Shown one piece after another: positions 29,903 through 37,341 of a stretch of 64,000 nucleotides of DNA (positions are counted from its first letter, which is position 1; each line of letters opens with the position of its first letter). The notes beneath the pieces were generated by a model. It saw only the letters and a list, made by a program, of their open reading frames with translations. It was not told the DNA's origin and did not search any database. The translations under genes were made by a program, and so were the position numbers. Origin of the DNA: Paracoccaceae bacterium Fryx2 (GTDB lineage: Bacteria > Pseudomonadota > Alphaproteobacteria > Rhodobacterales > Rhodobacteraceae); the NCBI GenBank assembly GCA_032334235.1, contig JAVSGI010000005.1, positions 558,001 to 622,000 of the forward strand, given 5' to 3'.

Positions 29903-30984
29903 CCCTTTCCCCCCCGACCGACGGCAAGCTGATGGAAACGGCGGTGTTGCAGGGCATCCGCGAACGTGCGGCTGCCGCCGACCGGGGCGAGGCCACGCTG
30001 GCGGCCGACCTTTCGGCGCTTCATGCGGCGGGGATGCTGGCGGCGGTGGTCGGACACACTTCGGTCGGCGGCGATACCCTGGCCGGCGCGCGGCTGCTGC
30101 GCCGGATCGGCCGGGTCAGCCTGCCGGTCGGCAGGATCGTCGAGGGCCATGCCAATGCGCTGCGGCTGATCGGGCTTTACGGCAGCCATGGCCAACGCCG
30201 TCAGGCGGCCGATGCCACCGCCCTTGGCGCGGTCTTCGGGGTCTGGGGGGCAGAGGGCAAGGAGCCCGTGGTGATCGCCGGAACCTCGGGGGCGCAGGTC
30301 ACGCTGCGCGGCGCCAAGCACTTCTGTTCCGGGCTGGGCCTGCTGACCCATGCCGTGGTGCCGGTGCAGACCGGGGATGGCCCGCAGCTGCTGCTGGCCG
30401 ACGTGCGCGACCCGGCGCGTGCCGATGCCTCGGTCTGGCAGGTCAGCGGGATGCGGGCCACCGCATCGGGGCGCTATGATCTGACCGGGGTTGCCGCGCA
30501 AAGGCTGGGCTCCCCGGGCGACTACCTGCGCGAGCCGCATTTCGAGGGCGGAATCTGGCGCTACTGCGCGCTGCACTGCGGCGGGCTGGAGGCGCTGGCC
30601 GAAGCGGTGCGCCAGCACATCCTGGCCCGCGGGCAGGGCGGCGATTCCGATCAGACCGGGCGGCTGGCGCAGCTGGTGATCCTGTGCCATGGCGCGCGGC
30701 TCTGGGTCGAGGCGGCCGCTCTGGCGGTCGAAAGCGGTCGCAACGTGGCCGCGGCGGTGGCGCAGGGGCTGCTGGCCCGCGAAGCGGTCGAGCAGGCCTG
30801 TCTGTCGGGCATGGCGCTGGCCGAACGCGCGCTCGGCACCGCCGCCTTCGGGGCCTCGGGCGAGGCGGACCGCGTGCGGCGCGATCTGGCGTTCTTCCTG
30901 CGGCAGGCCAATCTGGATGGCAAGCGCGCGGCGGCGGTGCGGCACCTGCTGGCCGACCCGGCAATGATCGGAGACATGTGGTGA
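29899..30984 (+). CDS. Acyl-CoA dehydrogenase-like protein
   Basis: A 361-residue protein with acyl-CoA-dehydrogenase fold features: an N-terminal helical part (LSALHAAGMLAAVVGHTSVG), the middle beta domain (VTLRGAKHFCSGLGLLTHAV, SVWQVSGMRATASGRYDL) and a C-terminal four-helix part ending in ANLDGKRAAAVRHLL. In standard enzymes the FAD-dependent reaction desaturates an acyl-CoA. The similarity is distant and I cannot place the catalytic Glu, so activity is uncertain. Its coupling to glycosyltransferases suggests modification of an acyl group or sugar on the product. Confidence 0.75.
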   Translation: MTLSPPTDGKLMETAVLQGIRERAAAADRGEATLAADLSALHAAGMLAAVVGHTSVGGDTLAGARLLRRIGRVSLPVGRIVEGHANALRLIGLYGSHGQRRQAADATALGAVFGVWGAEGKEPVVIAGTSGAQVTLRGAKHFCSGLGLLTHAVVPVQTGDGPQLLLADVRDPARADASVWQVSGMRATASGRYDLTGVAAQRLGSPGDYLREPHFEGGIWRYCALHCGGLEALAEAVRQHILARGQGGDSDQTGRLAQLVILCHGARLWVEAAALAVESGRNVAAAVAQGLLAREAVEQACLSGMALAERALGTAAFGASGEADRVRRDLAFFLRQANLDGKRAAAVRHLLADPAMIGDMW

Positions 30985-31709
30985 GAACGCCCGTCCTGAT
31001 GGCCGCGCAAGATGCGCCCGAGGTGTCGCTGGACGACCTGTCGGGCGGGGGCGACGTGGTCGTTCTGGCGCCGCATCCCGATGACGAGACGCTGGGCTGC
31101 GGCGGGGCCATCGCCGCGCTGGCCGCACGGGGCCGGCGCTGCCAGGTGATCGTCGTGACCGACGGGGCCCGTTCGCATCCGGCATCGCGGGCCTGGCCCG
31201 GCGAGCGTCTGGCCCGGCTGCGAGCCGACGAGGTTCGCCGGGCGGTGACGATCCTGACCGGCGGTCGCGGCCCCGCGCCGATCCTGCTGGGCTATCCCGA
31301 CGGCGCCGCCCCGGATGGTGACGCCGCCGCCGAGGCAGCCGCGGTCGCCATCCTGCCGCTGATCAGCCCGTCGACCACGGCGCTCTGGTCAACCTGGGCG
31401 GGCGATCCGCATCACGATCATGGCCGCACCGCCCGCATCGCAGCACGGATCTGCCGGCACCGGCCGGACCTTTTGCCTTGGTCCTATCCAATCTGGGGCC
31501 GCTTCACCGATGCTGCGGACGGCTTCGACCCCAAGTCCCTGATGCAGTTTGCCACAGCCCCCTGGCAGGCCCGCAAGGCCGGGGCGGTCGCCGCCCATGC
31601 GTCGCAGATGACCGGGCTGATCAGCGACGATCCGGGCGGTTTCCGCATGATCGACGCGCATCAGCACCATTTCATCACCGCCCCCGAACTGTTCCTGAAA
31701 GGGCTTTAG
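30981..31709 (+). CDS. PIG-L family deacetylase
   Basis: A 242-residue zinc-dependent PIG-L/LmbE de-N-acetylase. The metal motif VLAPHPDDETLGCGGA is complete, and the distal histidines appear as DPHHDHGRTA. Such enzymes remove N-acetyl groups from GlcNAc-containing lipids, glycans or thiols. GTG 30981 overlaps the previous stop (GTGA) and has GGAGAC upstream; ATG 30999 is the alternative. The substrate is probably the product of the adjacent glycosyltransferases. Confidence 0.88.
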   Translation: MRTPVLMAAQDAPEVSLDDLSGGGDVVVLAPHPDDETLGCGGAIAALAARGRRCQVIVVTDGARSHPASRAWPGERLARLRADEVRRAVTILTGGRGPAPILLGYPDGAAPDGDAAAEAAAVAILPLISPSTTALWSTWAGDPHHDHGRTARIAARICRHRPDLLPWSYPIWGRFTDAADGFDPKSLMQFATAPWQARKAGAVAAHASQMTGLISDDPGGFRMIDAHQHHFITAPELFLKGL

Positions 31710-31711
31710 CC

Positions 31712-32293
31712 ATGCCGAATGCAGCGATCCATTTCGACTCCCTCTACCGCGCCAACCCCGACCCCTGGGACTACCAGACCAGCGCCTACGAGGCGCGCAA
31801 GTATGATGCGACCCTCGGGGCGCTGACCCGCCCCCGCTATCCCTCCGCGCTGGAGGCCGGGTGTTCGATCGGCGTGCTCAGCGCCCGCCTCGCCGCCCGC
31901 TGCGATCGTCTGGTCGCGGTCGATTTCTCGGCCCGGGCCGTCGCACGGGCGGCGGACCGGCTGGCGCCGTTTTCGGGCGCCGCAGCGATGCGCGCGACCC
32001 TGCCGCAGGATTGGCCGGTCGGCAGCTATGACCTGATCATGCTGTCCGAAATGATCTATTACCTGTCGTCCCAGGACATCGTGACCCTTGCGGCACGGGT
32101 GGCCCGCGATGCGCTGCCGGGGGCCGAATGCGTGCTGGTGCACTGGCAGGGCAATACCCAGACCGAGATCAGACCCGATGCCGCCCGCCACCTGTTCTGC
32201 CAGTCGCTTGCCGCCCTGCGGGAATTCGTCATCACCGATCATCCGACCACCGGCGAATACAACCACCGCACGCTTCTGTTCGCGCAGGCATAG
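31712..32293 (+). CDS. NodS-like SAM-dependent methyltransferase
   Basis: A 193-residue class I methyltransferase of the NodS-like group: FDSLYRANPDPWDYQTSAYE at the start is typical, followed by the SAM-binding ALEAGCSIGVLSARLA, VAVDFSARAVARA and LIMLSEMIYYL. NodS N-methylates the de-N-acetylated glucosamine of Nod factors. Here it directly follows a deacetylase, the same logical order. It is the last gene of the operon; opgG converges from the other side with a 33-base gap. Confidence 0.88.
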   Translation: MPNAAIHFDSLYRANPDPWDYQTSAYEARKYDATLGALTRPRYPSALEAGCSIGVLSARLAARCDRLVAVDFSARAVARAADRLAPFSGAAAMRATLPQDWPVGSYDLIMLSEMIYYLSSQDIVTLAARVARDALPGAECVLVHWQGNTQTEIRPDAARHLFCQSLAALREFVITDHPTTGEYNHRTLLFAQA

Positions 32294-32326
32294 CCGCCCG
32301 GCCTCAGCCGGAAACGGCTGTGGCGT

Positions 32327-33928
32327 TCAGCCCGACAGCCCGGTCAGCCGATACAGCCAGGTTTCCGAGACCGGCCGGCCATGCTGCCGGATGACCGCGC
32401 TCAGTTCCGCCAGATCGTCCTGCGGCTCTACCAGGAACGACAGCCGCAGGCCGCCGATCCCGCTGTTGAGGCCAAGCGCAACGGCGTGGACCCTGGCACC
32501 CCGCGCCGTGACCTCGGGCGCGAAAGCCTGGATGTCGCCGGCGGCGAAAGCGGTTCCGGGCGGTCTTTCGTCGGCGCTGCGGGCAAAATCGACCACGATC
32601 TGGCGCCATCCCCGACCGTTGGACCCCGATTGGCTGGTCACCGCCTGCAGCAGGCCAAGCCCCGAGGCGGGCTGCTGCGACCATACGAGGTCATAGCCGA
32701 ACACCGCCTGCACCCCGGCCTTCAGCGTGGCAGAGGGCCGCCAGTAGGCCACGATGTTGTCGTGGTATTCACTGTCCGTCGGAATCTCGATCAGTTCGAC
32801 CCGGCCCTGCGGCCATTCCGCATGGGGTTCCACCCAGCAGCTCGGGCGCAGGTGATAGTCGGCGCCCATGTCCTGATACATGGTCCAGTCGCGCGCCCGT
32901 TGCGACAGCCCGAAGCCGCTGACCCTGCCATCCGCCCCCGGTCCGAAAGAAGACACCTGCAGTCGCGCGGGGTTGGCCAGCGGCCGCCACTGCCATTCGC
33001 CGCTTTCGGTGCAGATCGACAGACCGTCGGAATCGTGGACCCGCTGGCGGTAATCGTCCACGGCGCGCCGTTCCAGCGGCGCATACCAGTACATCGAGGT
33101 CAGCGGCGCAAGCCCGAGATGATCAAGATCGACCCGCGGAAAAAGCGTCACGTTGACGCCCATCCGCGTGGCTTTCGGCGCGCCTTCGGGGGCGTCGATG
33201 CCGGTGCGGACGGTGAACATGTAGGCGCCCGTGACCGACGGGCCGTCAAGCAGCGCATGGATGATGATCTCGCGCGCCGCGTAATCGGGACGTTCCACCC
33301 AAAGCTCGGTGAAGGCGGGAAACTCCTCGCCCGCCGGATCGGCGGTCCGCACGGCCAGCCCGCGCGCCGACAGGCCATAGGCGCTGCCTGCGGCCAGCGC
33401 GCGGAAGTAGCTGGCCCCCTGAAACACCAGAAACTCGCGCGCTACCGTGGTGTCGCCAAGATGCCCCAGAATGCGCGCGCCGGAAAAGCCGATGTCACCC
33501 GCCGTGACAGGCGGTGGCGACATGCCGAAGAAGCTGAACAGCGACGGATCATAGGCAAGGGGCCGGATCACGCCATCCTCGACGGCATTCAGCACCATGT
33601 CTCCGGTCTGGATATAGCCGCGATGCATCGGCTGCATCTCGAAGCCGGACGGGTTGTCGCGCCAAAGCCCGCGATGGTTGTTGAACTCGATGCGCCGGTA
33701 TCCGTCATAGTCCAGCGCCTCGAGCCCCGGCGGCAGCGACCGGCTCCGGGCGAGGAATGGCGCGCGGGAGAGGGCCTCGGCCCGGGCGGTGACCATGGTG
33801 CGCAGGTCGGCCGTGGCGCTTGTGGCCCGGGCTTGCACCCGCTCCGGCAGGGCGGTGAAGGCGGCCGCTGTCAGGCCCCGGGCCGCGACGCCCGCTGAAA
33901 GTCCGGCGAGAAATGAACGCCTCATCAT
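32327..33928 (-). CDS. Periplasmic glucan biosynthesis protein OpgG/OpgD (MdoG), Tat-exported
   Basis: A 533-residue MdoG-family protein of osmoregulated periplasmic glucan metabolism. The N-terminus is a Tat signal (RRSFLAG then a hydrophobic stretch), as in OpgD. The mature part shows GYRRIEFNNHRGLWRDNPSG, FEMQPMHRGYIQTGD, and the C-terminal WSQQPASGLGLLQAVTSQSG. No opgH glucosyltransferase is adjacent, unlike the usual operon. An EcfG-type element lies 57 bases upstream, so it may be a stress-induced glucan-processing protein. The split between OpgG and OpgD is not resolved. Confidence 0.88.
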   Translation of the reverse strand: MMRRSFLAGLSAGVAARGLTAAAFTALPERVQARATSATADLRTMVTARAEALSRAPFLARSRSLPPGLEALDYDGYRRIEFNNHRGLWRDNPSGFEMQPMHRGYIQTGDMVLNAVEDGVIRPLAYDPSLFSFFGMSPPPVTAGDIGFSGARILGHLGDTTVAREFLVFQGASYFRALAAGSAYGLSARGLAVRTADPAGEEFPAFTELWVERPDYAAREIIIHALLDGPSVTGAYMFTVRTGIDAPEGAPKATRMGVNVTLFPRVDLDHLGLAPLTSMYWYAPLERRAVDDYRQRVHDSDGLSICTESGEWQWRPLANPARLQVSSFGPGADGRVSGFGLSQRARDWTMYQDMGADYHLRPSCWVEPHAEWPQGRVELIEIPTDSEYHDNIVAYWRPSATLKAGVQAVFGYDLVWSQQPASGLGLLQAVTSQSGSNGRGWRQIVVDFARSADERPPGTAFAAGDIQAFAPEVTARGARVHAVALGLNSGIGGLRLSFLVEPQDDLAELSAVIRQHGRPVSETWLYRLTGLSG

Positions 33929-33984
33929 GATCGAATGTCCCGGTCACCCCGTGCGCCCCCGGATGACCCGTGCGCACCGGGAGA

Positions 33985-34009
33985 AACGGCTGTTCCGCCG
34001 ATTGGTTCC
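33985..34009 (-). promoter_or_regulatory. EcfG-type promoter for opgG/opgD
   Basis: On the minus strand GGAAC-N16-CGTT, a full match to the consensus, ending 57 bases before the start codon. Confidence 0.6.
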
Positions 34010-34077
34010 AGCCTGGCCGAAATTGCCGCAGGCAGCGGTCAATCGCGACGCCATTTCAGCCCGCCGACGTTATTCCG

Positions 34078-34102
34078 GGAACATTTGGCGTTTCCGGGAG
34101 TC
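34078..34102 (+). promoter_or_regulatory. Possible weak EcfG-type promoter for the PRC-barrel gene
   Basis: GGAAC-N17-GTC: correct spacing, but the last base of the -10 element differs (C for T). It lies 32 bases before the start codon. Confidence 0.35.
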
Positions 34103-34133
34103 TTTCCTGCATCACATAACGGAGGACCATCCT

Positions 34134-35135
34134 GTGAAACACATCCTTTTGACGACCGCGCTCGTCGCTTTCGCCACCGTTCCGGCATTTGCGCAGACCG
34201 CCGCCCCGGCTGAAGGCCAGACAGCGCCCGCACCGGCAGAAATGGCTGCCACCGGCGGCGGGATGACCGACGGCAACGTCTACATCACCCAGTCCGGCGA
34301 GGCTACGGTGTTCGGCAGCGAGTTCATCGGCAAGAGCGTCTATGTGACCGAAAGCTCCGGCTGGGGCACGTCGATCGATGCGGTGCCCGCCGACTGGGAC
34401 AACATCGCCAAGGTCCAGGACATCCTGATGACGGCAGACGGCGAGATCCGGGGCGTGCTGGTCGATGTCGGCGGCTTTCTGGGCCTTGGCGCGCGGTCGG
34501 TCGCGCTCGACATGAAGGCGCTCGATATCGTCTATGACCGCACGGCGGACGATTTCTATGTCGTGTTCACCTCGAATCGCGAAGCACTGGAAGGCGCCCC
34601 CGCCTATGATCAGGCTGCCGATACCGCCGGGCGCCGCGACCGCTGGGACATGCCGCGCAACACCGGCACCGCGGGCCAGGCGGCCAGCGGCGGTCTGTCC
34701 GACGTTCAGCCGGGCGATCCGGCACCCCAGGGCGGCTTGTCCGACAACCAGCCGCCGGTTGTGGCCGACAACGGCCAGACCGGCGCCGCCAGCACCCCGA
34801 TGGCGGCTGACGGCAACGGCGTCACGATCGCGCCGATGGACGGCTATGCCGATGCCGACCGTGCCGTGCTGACGGCCGAAGACGTGCAGGACGCCAACGT
34901 CTATGATGCCAACAATGCCGACATCGCCTCGGTGTCCGAGGTGCTGCTGACGGCCGACGGTCAGATCGACCGGGTGATCATCGATGTGGGCGGGTTTCTT
35001 GGCATGGGTGCAAAGCCCGTCGCCATTCCCTTTGCAGACCTTACCCTGTGGCAGAACGCCGACCAGAATGATCTGCGGATTTACCTTCCGATGACGCGCG
35101 AACAGATGGAAGCCCTGCCGACCCACGAAAGCTGA
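34134..35135 (+). CDS. Exported twin PRC-barrel domain protein
   Basis: A 333-residue secreted protein. A signal peptide (KHILLTTALVAFATVPAFA, cleavage after AFA) precedes two PRC-barrel domains with near-repeat sequence: VLVDVGGFLGLGARSVAL at about residue 106 and VIIDVGGFLGMGAKPVAI at about residue 283. A low-complexity linker carries GGLSDVQP and GGLSDNQP. PRC barrels bind partners or charged surfaces; such proteins are common in stress-induced envelopes. GTG 34134 is chosen because GGAGGAC stands seven bases upstream and the signal peptide begins there. Confidence 0.88.
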   Translation: MKHILLTTALVAFATVPAFAQTAAPAEGQTAPAPAEMAATGGGMTDGNVYITQSGEATVFGSEFIGKSVYVTESSGWGTSIDAVPADWDNIAKVQDILMTADGEIRGVLVDVGGFLGLGARSVALDMKALDIVYDRTADDFYVVFTSNREALEGAPAYDQAADTAGRRDRWDMPRNTGTAGQAASGGLSDVQPGDPAPQGGLSDNQPPVVADNGQTGAASTPMAADGNGVTIAPMDGYADADRAVLTAEDVQDANVYDANNADIASVSEVLLTADGQIDRVIIDVGGFLGMGAKPVAIPFADLTLWQNADQNDLRIYLPMTREQMEALPTHES

Positions 35136-35162
35136 CCGGCACCCGCCAGAGGCTGAAACTGC

Positions 35163-35193
35163 GGCCCGCTCCTTTCGAGGAGCGGGCCTTTTT
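35163..35193 (+). terminator. Strong rho-independent terminator after the PRC-barrel gene
   Basis: GGCCCGCTCCT, loop TTCG, AGGAGCGGGCC, then TTTTT: an 11-bp stem closed by a stable UUCG tetraloop and followed by a T-run. Confidence 0.92.
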
Positions 35194-35206
35194 CATTCCG
35201 AACCCC

Positions 35207-35416
35207 TCACGGCTGGGGATCGCCAGCATCCTCTGCCGCGACCGGCGGGCCCTTGGCCCCGGCGGCCGCCAGCGCCTGTTGCAGGTTGAGCGCGGCATCG
35301 GCAATGCCCGCGGGCACGGGTTCTGCCGCGATGGCTTTCAGCAGCGCCGCCGCCAGGGCCCGAAGATCGGCGTCGGGCGTTTCGGGGTGGTCATTGGCGT
35401 GGTCCGATGCGGGCAT
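35207..35416 (-). CDS. Small protein of unknown function
   Basis: A 69-residue acidic, alanine-rich protein, predicted helical in the middle (LRALAAALLKAIAAEP, ALNLQQALAAAG). I recognise no family; it is not NepR-like. AGGAGG lies six bases before the ATG, a near-ideal ribosome site, which is the main argument that it is real. It diverges from the second EcfG-like sigma gene. Confidence 0.6.
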   Translation of the reverse strand: MPASDHANDHPETPDADLRALAAALLKAIAAEPVPAGIADAALNLQQALAAAGAKGPPVAAEDAGDPQP

Positions 35417-35462
35417 TCCGCCTCCTGTAAGGTAGATGGCCGGTCACGGCACAGGCCGCGAC

Positions 35463-35488
35463 GGAACCAGAACGGTCAGGCTTACGTT
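35463..35488 (+). promoter_or_regulatory. EcfG-type promoter for the second ecfG-like gene
   Basis: GGAAC-N17-CGTT, a full consensus match ending 34 bases before the start codon, suggesting auto- or cross-activation between the two sigma factors. Confidence 0.65.
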
Positions 35489-35522
35489 GACCCGTGCAGC
35501 AGTCAGGATTGGTGGCGACCGG

Positions 35523-36023
35523 ATGGATCAGATGACCGACAACCCGGTAATCCCGGACGTGATGAAAGTGGTTCCCGCCCTTCGCATCTATGCCAGGTCT
35601 CTTTGCCGCAATGCCGCAGACGCCGACGACCTGGTTCAGGATACTCTGGTGAAAGCGTTGGCGAACATACACAGATTCGTTCCCGGCACCAACCTGCGTG
35701 CGTGGCTGTTTACCATAATGCGCAACACTTTCCTGACAAGAATCAAAAAGCAGAAACGCGAGCCGACCGGGGATGCAGACTGCGTCTCGGGGCTCAGGTC
35801 GGTGGAGCCGACACAGGAATGGACCGTGTTCGGACGCCAGCTGATGGCCGCCGTCGATCGCCTGCCCGCGCAATACCGCGAGATGATCATCCTGGTGGTG
35901 ATGCTGGGAGAGAGCTATCAGGACGCGGCTGAGTTGTGCGGCTGCGCCGTCGGCACGGTGAAAAGCCGCGTCAACCGCGCACGCGGCCTGCTGATCGAGG
36001 ATCTGGGCGCCGACGCCCTGTGA
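35523..36023 (+). CDS. EcfG-like ECF sigma factor, second copy
   Basis: A 166-residue ECF15/EcfG-type sigma factor. Region 2 reads LRIYARSLCRNAADADDLVQ, DTLVKALANIHRFVPGTNLR and AWLFTIMRNTFLTR; region 4 reads LPAQYREMIILVVMLGESYQ and CAVGTVKSRVNRARGLLIED. It closely resembles the ecfG at 38.4 kb, but is not accompanied by its own nepR. ATG 35523 is used; ATG 35532 is also possible. Paralogous EcfG copies usually fine-tune the general stress response. Confidence 0.92.
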   Translation: MDQMTDNPVIPDVMKVVPALRIYARSLCRNAADADDLVQDTLVKALANIHRFVPGTNLRAWLFTIMRNTFLTRIKKQKREPTGDADCVSGLRSVEPTQEWTVFGRQLMAAVDRLPAQYREMIILVVMLGESYQDAAELCGCAVGTVKSRVNRARGLLIEDLGADAL

Positions 36024-36055
36024 CGGCGCCCGCGTGTCGCGCGCGAACCAAAGAG

Positions 36056-36793
36056 CTACAGGATCGGGCGCTGTTCCTCGCGGTGGTCGGCCTGCCCTGC
36101 CGCGCGGGCGAGCCTGTCGGGGTCGGGCACGGACAGGCGCCCACCCGACCAGTTCGCCAGCCCTTCTGCGCGCAGTCGTGCCACCGTCTTGTTGGTGTGG
36201 ACCAGCGACAGGCCCAGCGCATCGGCCATGTCCTGCTGGCGATAGGGCAGCGGAACCGAGCCATCGCGCATGAGGCCCACCGCCGACAACTTGCGATACA
36301 TCCGCAGCAACGCCCAGGACAGGCGCTCCATCGCGTCGCGCTGGCCGAGGGTGGCAATCGTCTCGCCCAGGAAATGCTCTTCTACCGCGGCGATCCAGGT
36401 CAGGTCGTAGGCCCGTTCCGCCTGATCGCGAAAGACTTCCCAAAGGCGCGCGCGCTCGAAGGTGCACAGCACCATCGGCGTCGTCGCCTGGACGGTATGC
36501 TTCATCTCGCCCATCAGGCTTGACTGCAACCCGATGAAATCACCGGGAAACACGAAGTTGATCACCTGCCGCCGACCATCCGGCAGCAGCATCGAACGCG
36601 TGCCGAGGCCCGACAGGACGGTATAGAGCAGGGGCGAGCGTTCGCCCTCGTGCAGCACGATGCCGTTGCGGTCGACCTGCGTCTCGGCGCTCTTGAAGCT
36701 GCGCATGAAGGCCAGATCTTCCGGGGAGAAGGGTATGAACAGCGGCATTTTCCGCAGCGGGCAGTTGGCGCAGTCCGTCATCAGCTTCGACAT
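36056..36793 (-). CDS. Crp/Fnr family transcriptional regulator
   Basis: A 245-residue regulator with an N-terminal cyclic-nucleotide-binding-like beta barrel (IVLHEGERSPLLYTVLSGLG, VINFVFPGDFIGLQSSLMGE) and a C-terminal winged helix (YRQQDMADALGLSLVHTNKT, VARLRAEG). The N-terminus has a CxxC pair (Cys8, Cys11: DCANCPLRK), and another Cys lies near residue 110. The canonical FNR four-cysteine pattern is incomplete, so oxygen sensing through a [4Fe-4S] cluster is doubtful. It lies between two stress regulators and converges on the sigma gene. Confidence 0.88.
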   Translation of the reverse strand: MSKLMTDCANCPLRKMPLFIPFSPEDLAFMRSFKSAETQVDRNGIVLHEGERSPLLYTVLSGLGTRSMLLPDGRRQVINFVFPGDFIGLQSSLMGEMKHTVQATTPMVLCTFERARLWEVFRDQAERAYDLTWIAAVEEHFLGETIATLGQRDAMERLSWALLRMYRKLSAVGLMRDGSVPLPYRQQDMADALGLSLVHTNKTVARLRAEGLANWSGGRLSVPDPDRLARAAGQADHREEQRPIL

Positions 36794-36878
36794 TTTTTCT
36801 TTCCCGCTATGTCACAGTTGAATGCGCCGCCGCGCCTCGCATGGCAAGGATTGGTTTGCGAGTTTGTGGGGATAAGCA

Positions 36879-37235
36879 ATGTTCCAGCGTATCTATCTGA
36901 TTGTCGAGGCAATGGGCCCCGTGGCCGAAGACCTGCGGATGAGCATCGAGGAAGTCGATGACTCTGCCGCAAGTCTGGTGGCCAGAACGCCCGACGCCGC
37001 GCTGGCGCTGGTCGGCGACAACCGGATATCGGTCGCGTTCGTACATGCCGATCCGGCGCGCTTTGCCGCCACGGCGCTGGAGCCGGTGCTTGCCGCACAG
37101 GGCACGCGGATCATCTTCATGGGCAATGCCGCCGAAGAAAGCAGGGCGCCGGGCCGACTGATCATGCAGCGCCCGTTCTCGTCCGAAACGGTTGCCGAGA
37201 TCGTGCGTCCGCTTCTGCAATCGCGGGTGGCCTGA
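36879..37235 (+). CDS. Pseudo-receiver-like small protein
   Basis: A 118-residue soluble protein with receiver-like alternation of strands and helices (IYLIVEAMGPVAEDLRMSI, VAFVHADPARFA, RIIFMGNAAEE, LIMQRPFSSETVAEIVRPLL). The final QRPFSS matches the conserved Lys-Pro region with Arg instead of Lys. There is no acidic pocket at the first strand, and the expected phospho-Asp region (VAFVHAD) is shifted. I infer a degenerate receiver, possibly a scaffold or antagonist in the adjacent PhyR pathway. Confidence 0.65.
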   Translation: MFQRIYLIVEAMGPVAEDLRMSIEEVDDSAASLVARTPDAALALVGDNRISVAFVHADPARFAATALEPVLAAQGTRIIFMGNAAEESRAPGRLIMQRPFSSETVAEIVRPLLQSRVA

Positions 37236-37286
37236 ACGCGGGTCGCACAGGGCGTGACGCCCGGCTGGCGGGCCTGCTTCTGAAAC

Positions 37287-37321
37287 GGAACGCCGCGCGG
37301 ACCCTGTCTGCGCGGCGTTCC
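37287..37321. terminator. Bidirectional hairpin between pseudo-receiver gene and phyR
   Basis: GGAACGCCGCGC pairs with GCGCGGCGTTCC (12 bp) around an 11-base loop, between convergent genes. There are no clear T-runs. Confidence 0.55.
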
Positions 37322-37341
37322 TGCATGAAACGCGGGCGCCG

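Noticed and set aside
25191-32293. Nod-factor biosynthesis operon
   Set aside because: The deacetylase is PIG-L, not NodB-type, no NodA acyltransferase is present, and four glycosyltransferases plus an ACAD-like protein do not fit; only the general chemistry is analogous.
36056-36793. Oxygen-sensing FNR/FixK regulator
   Set aside because: Only a CxxC pair and one further Cys were found, short of the usual four cluster ligands; kept as a generic Crp/Fnr regulator.
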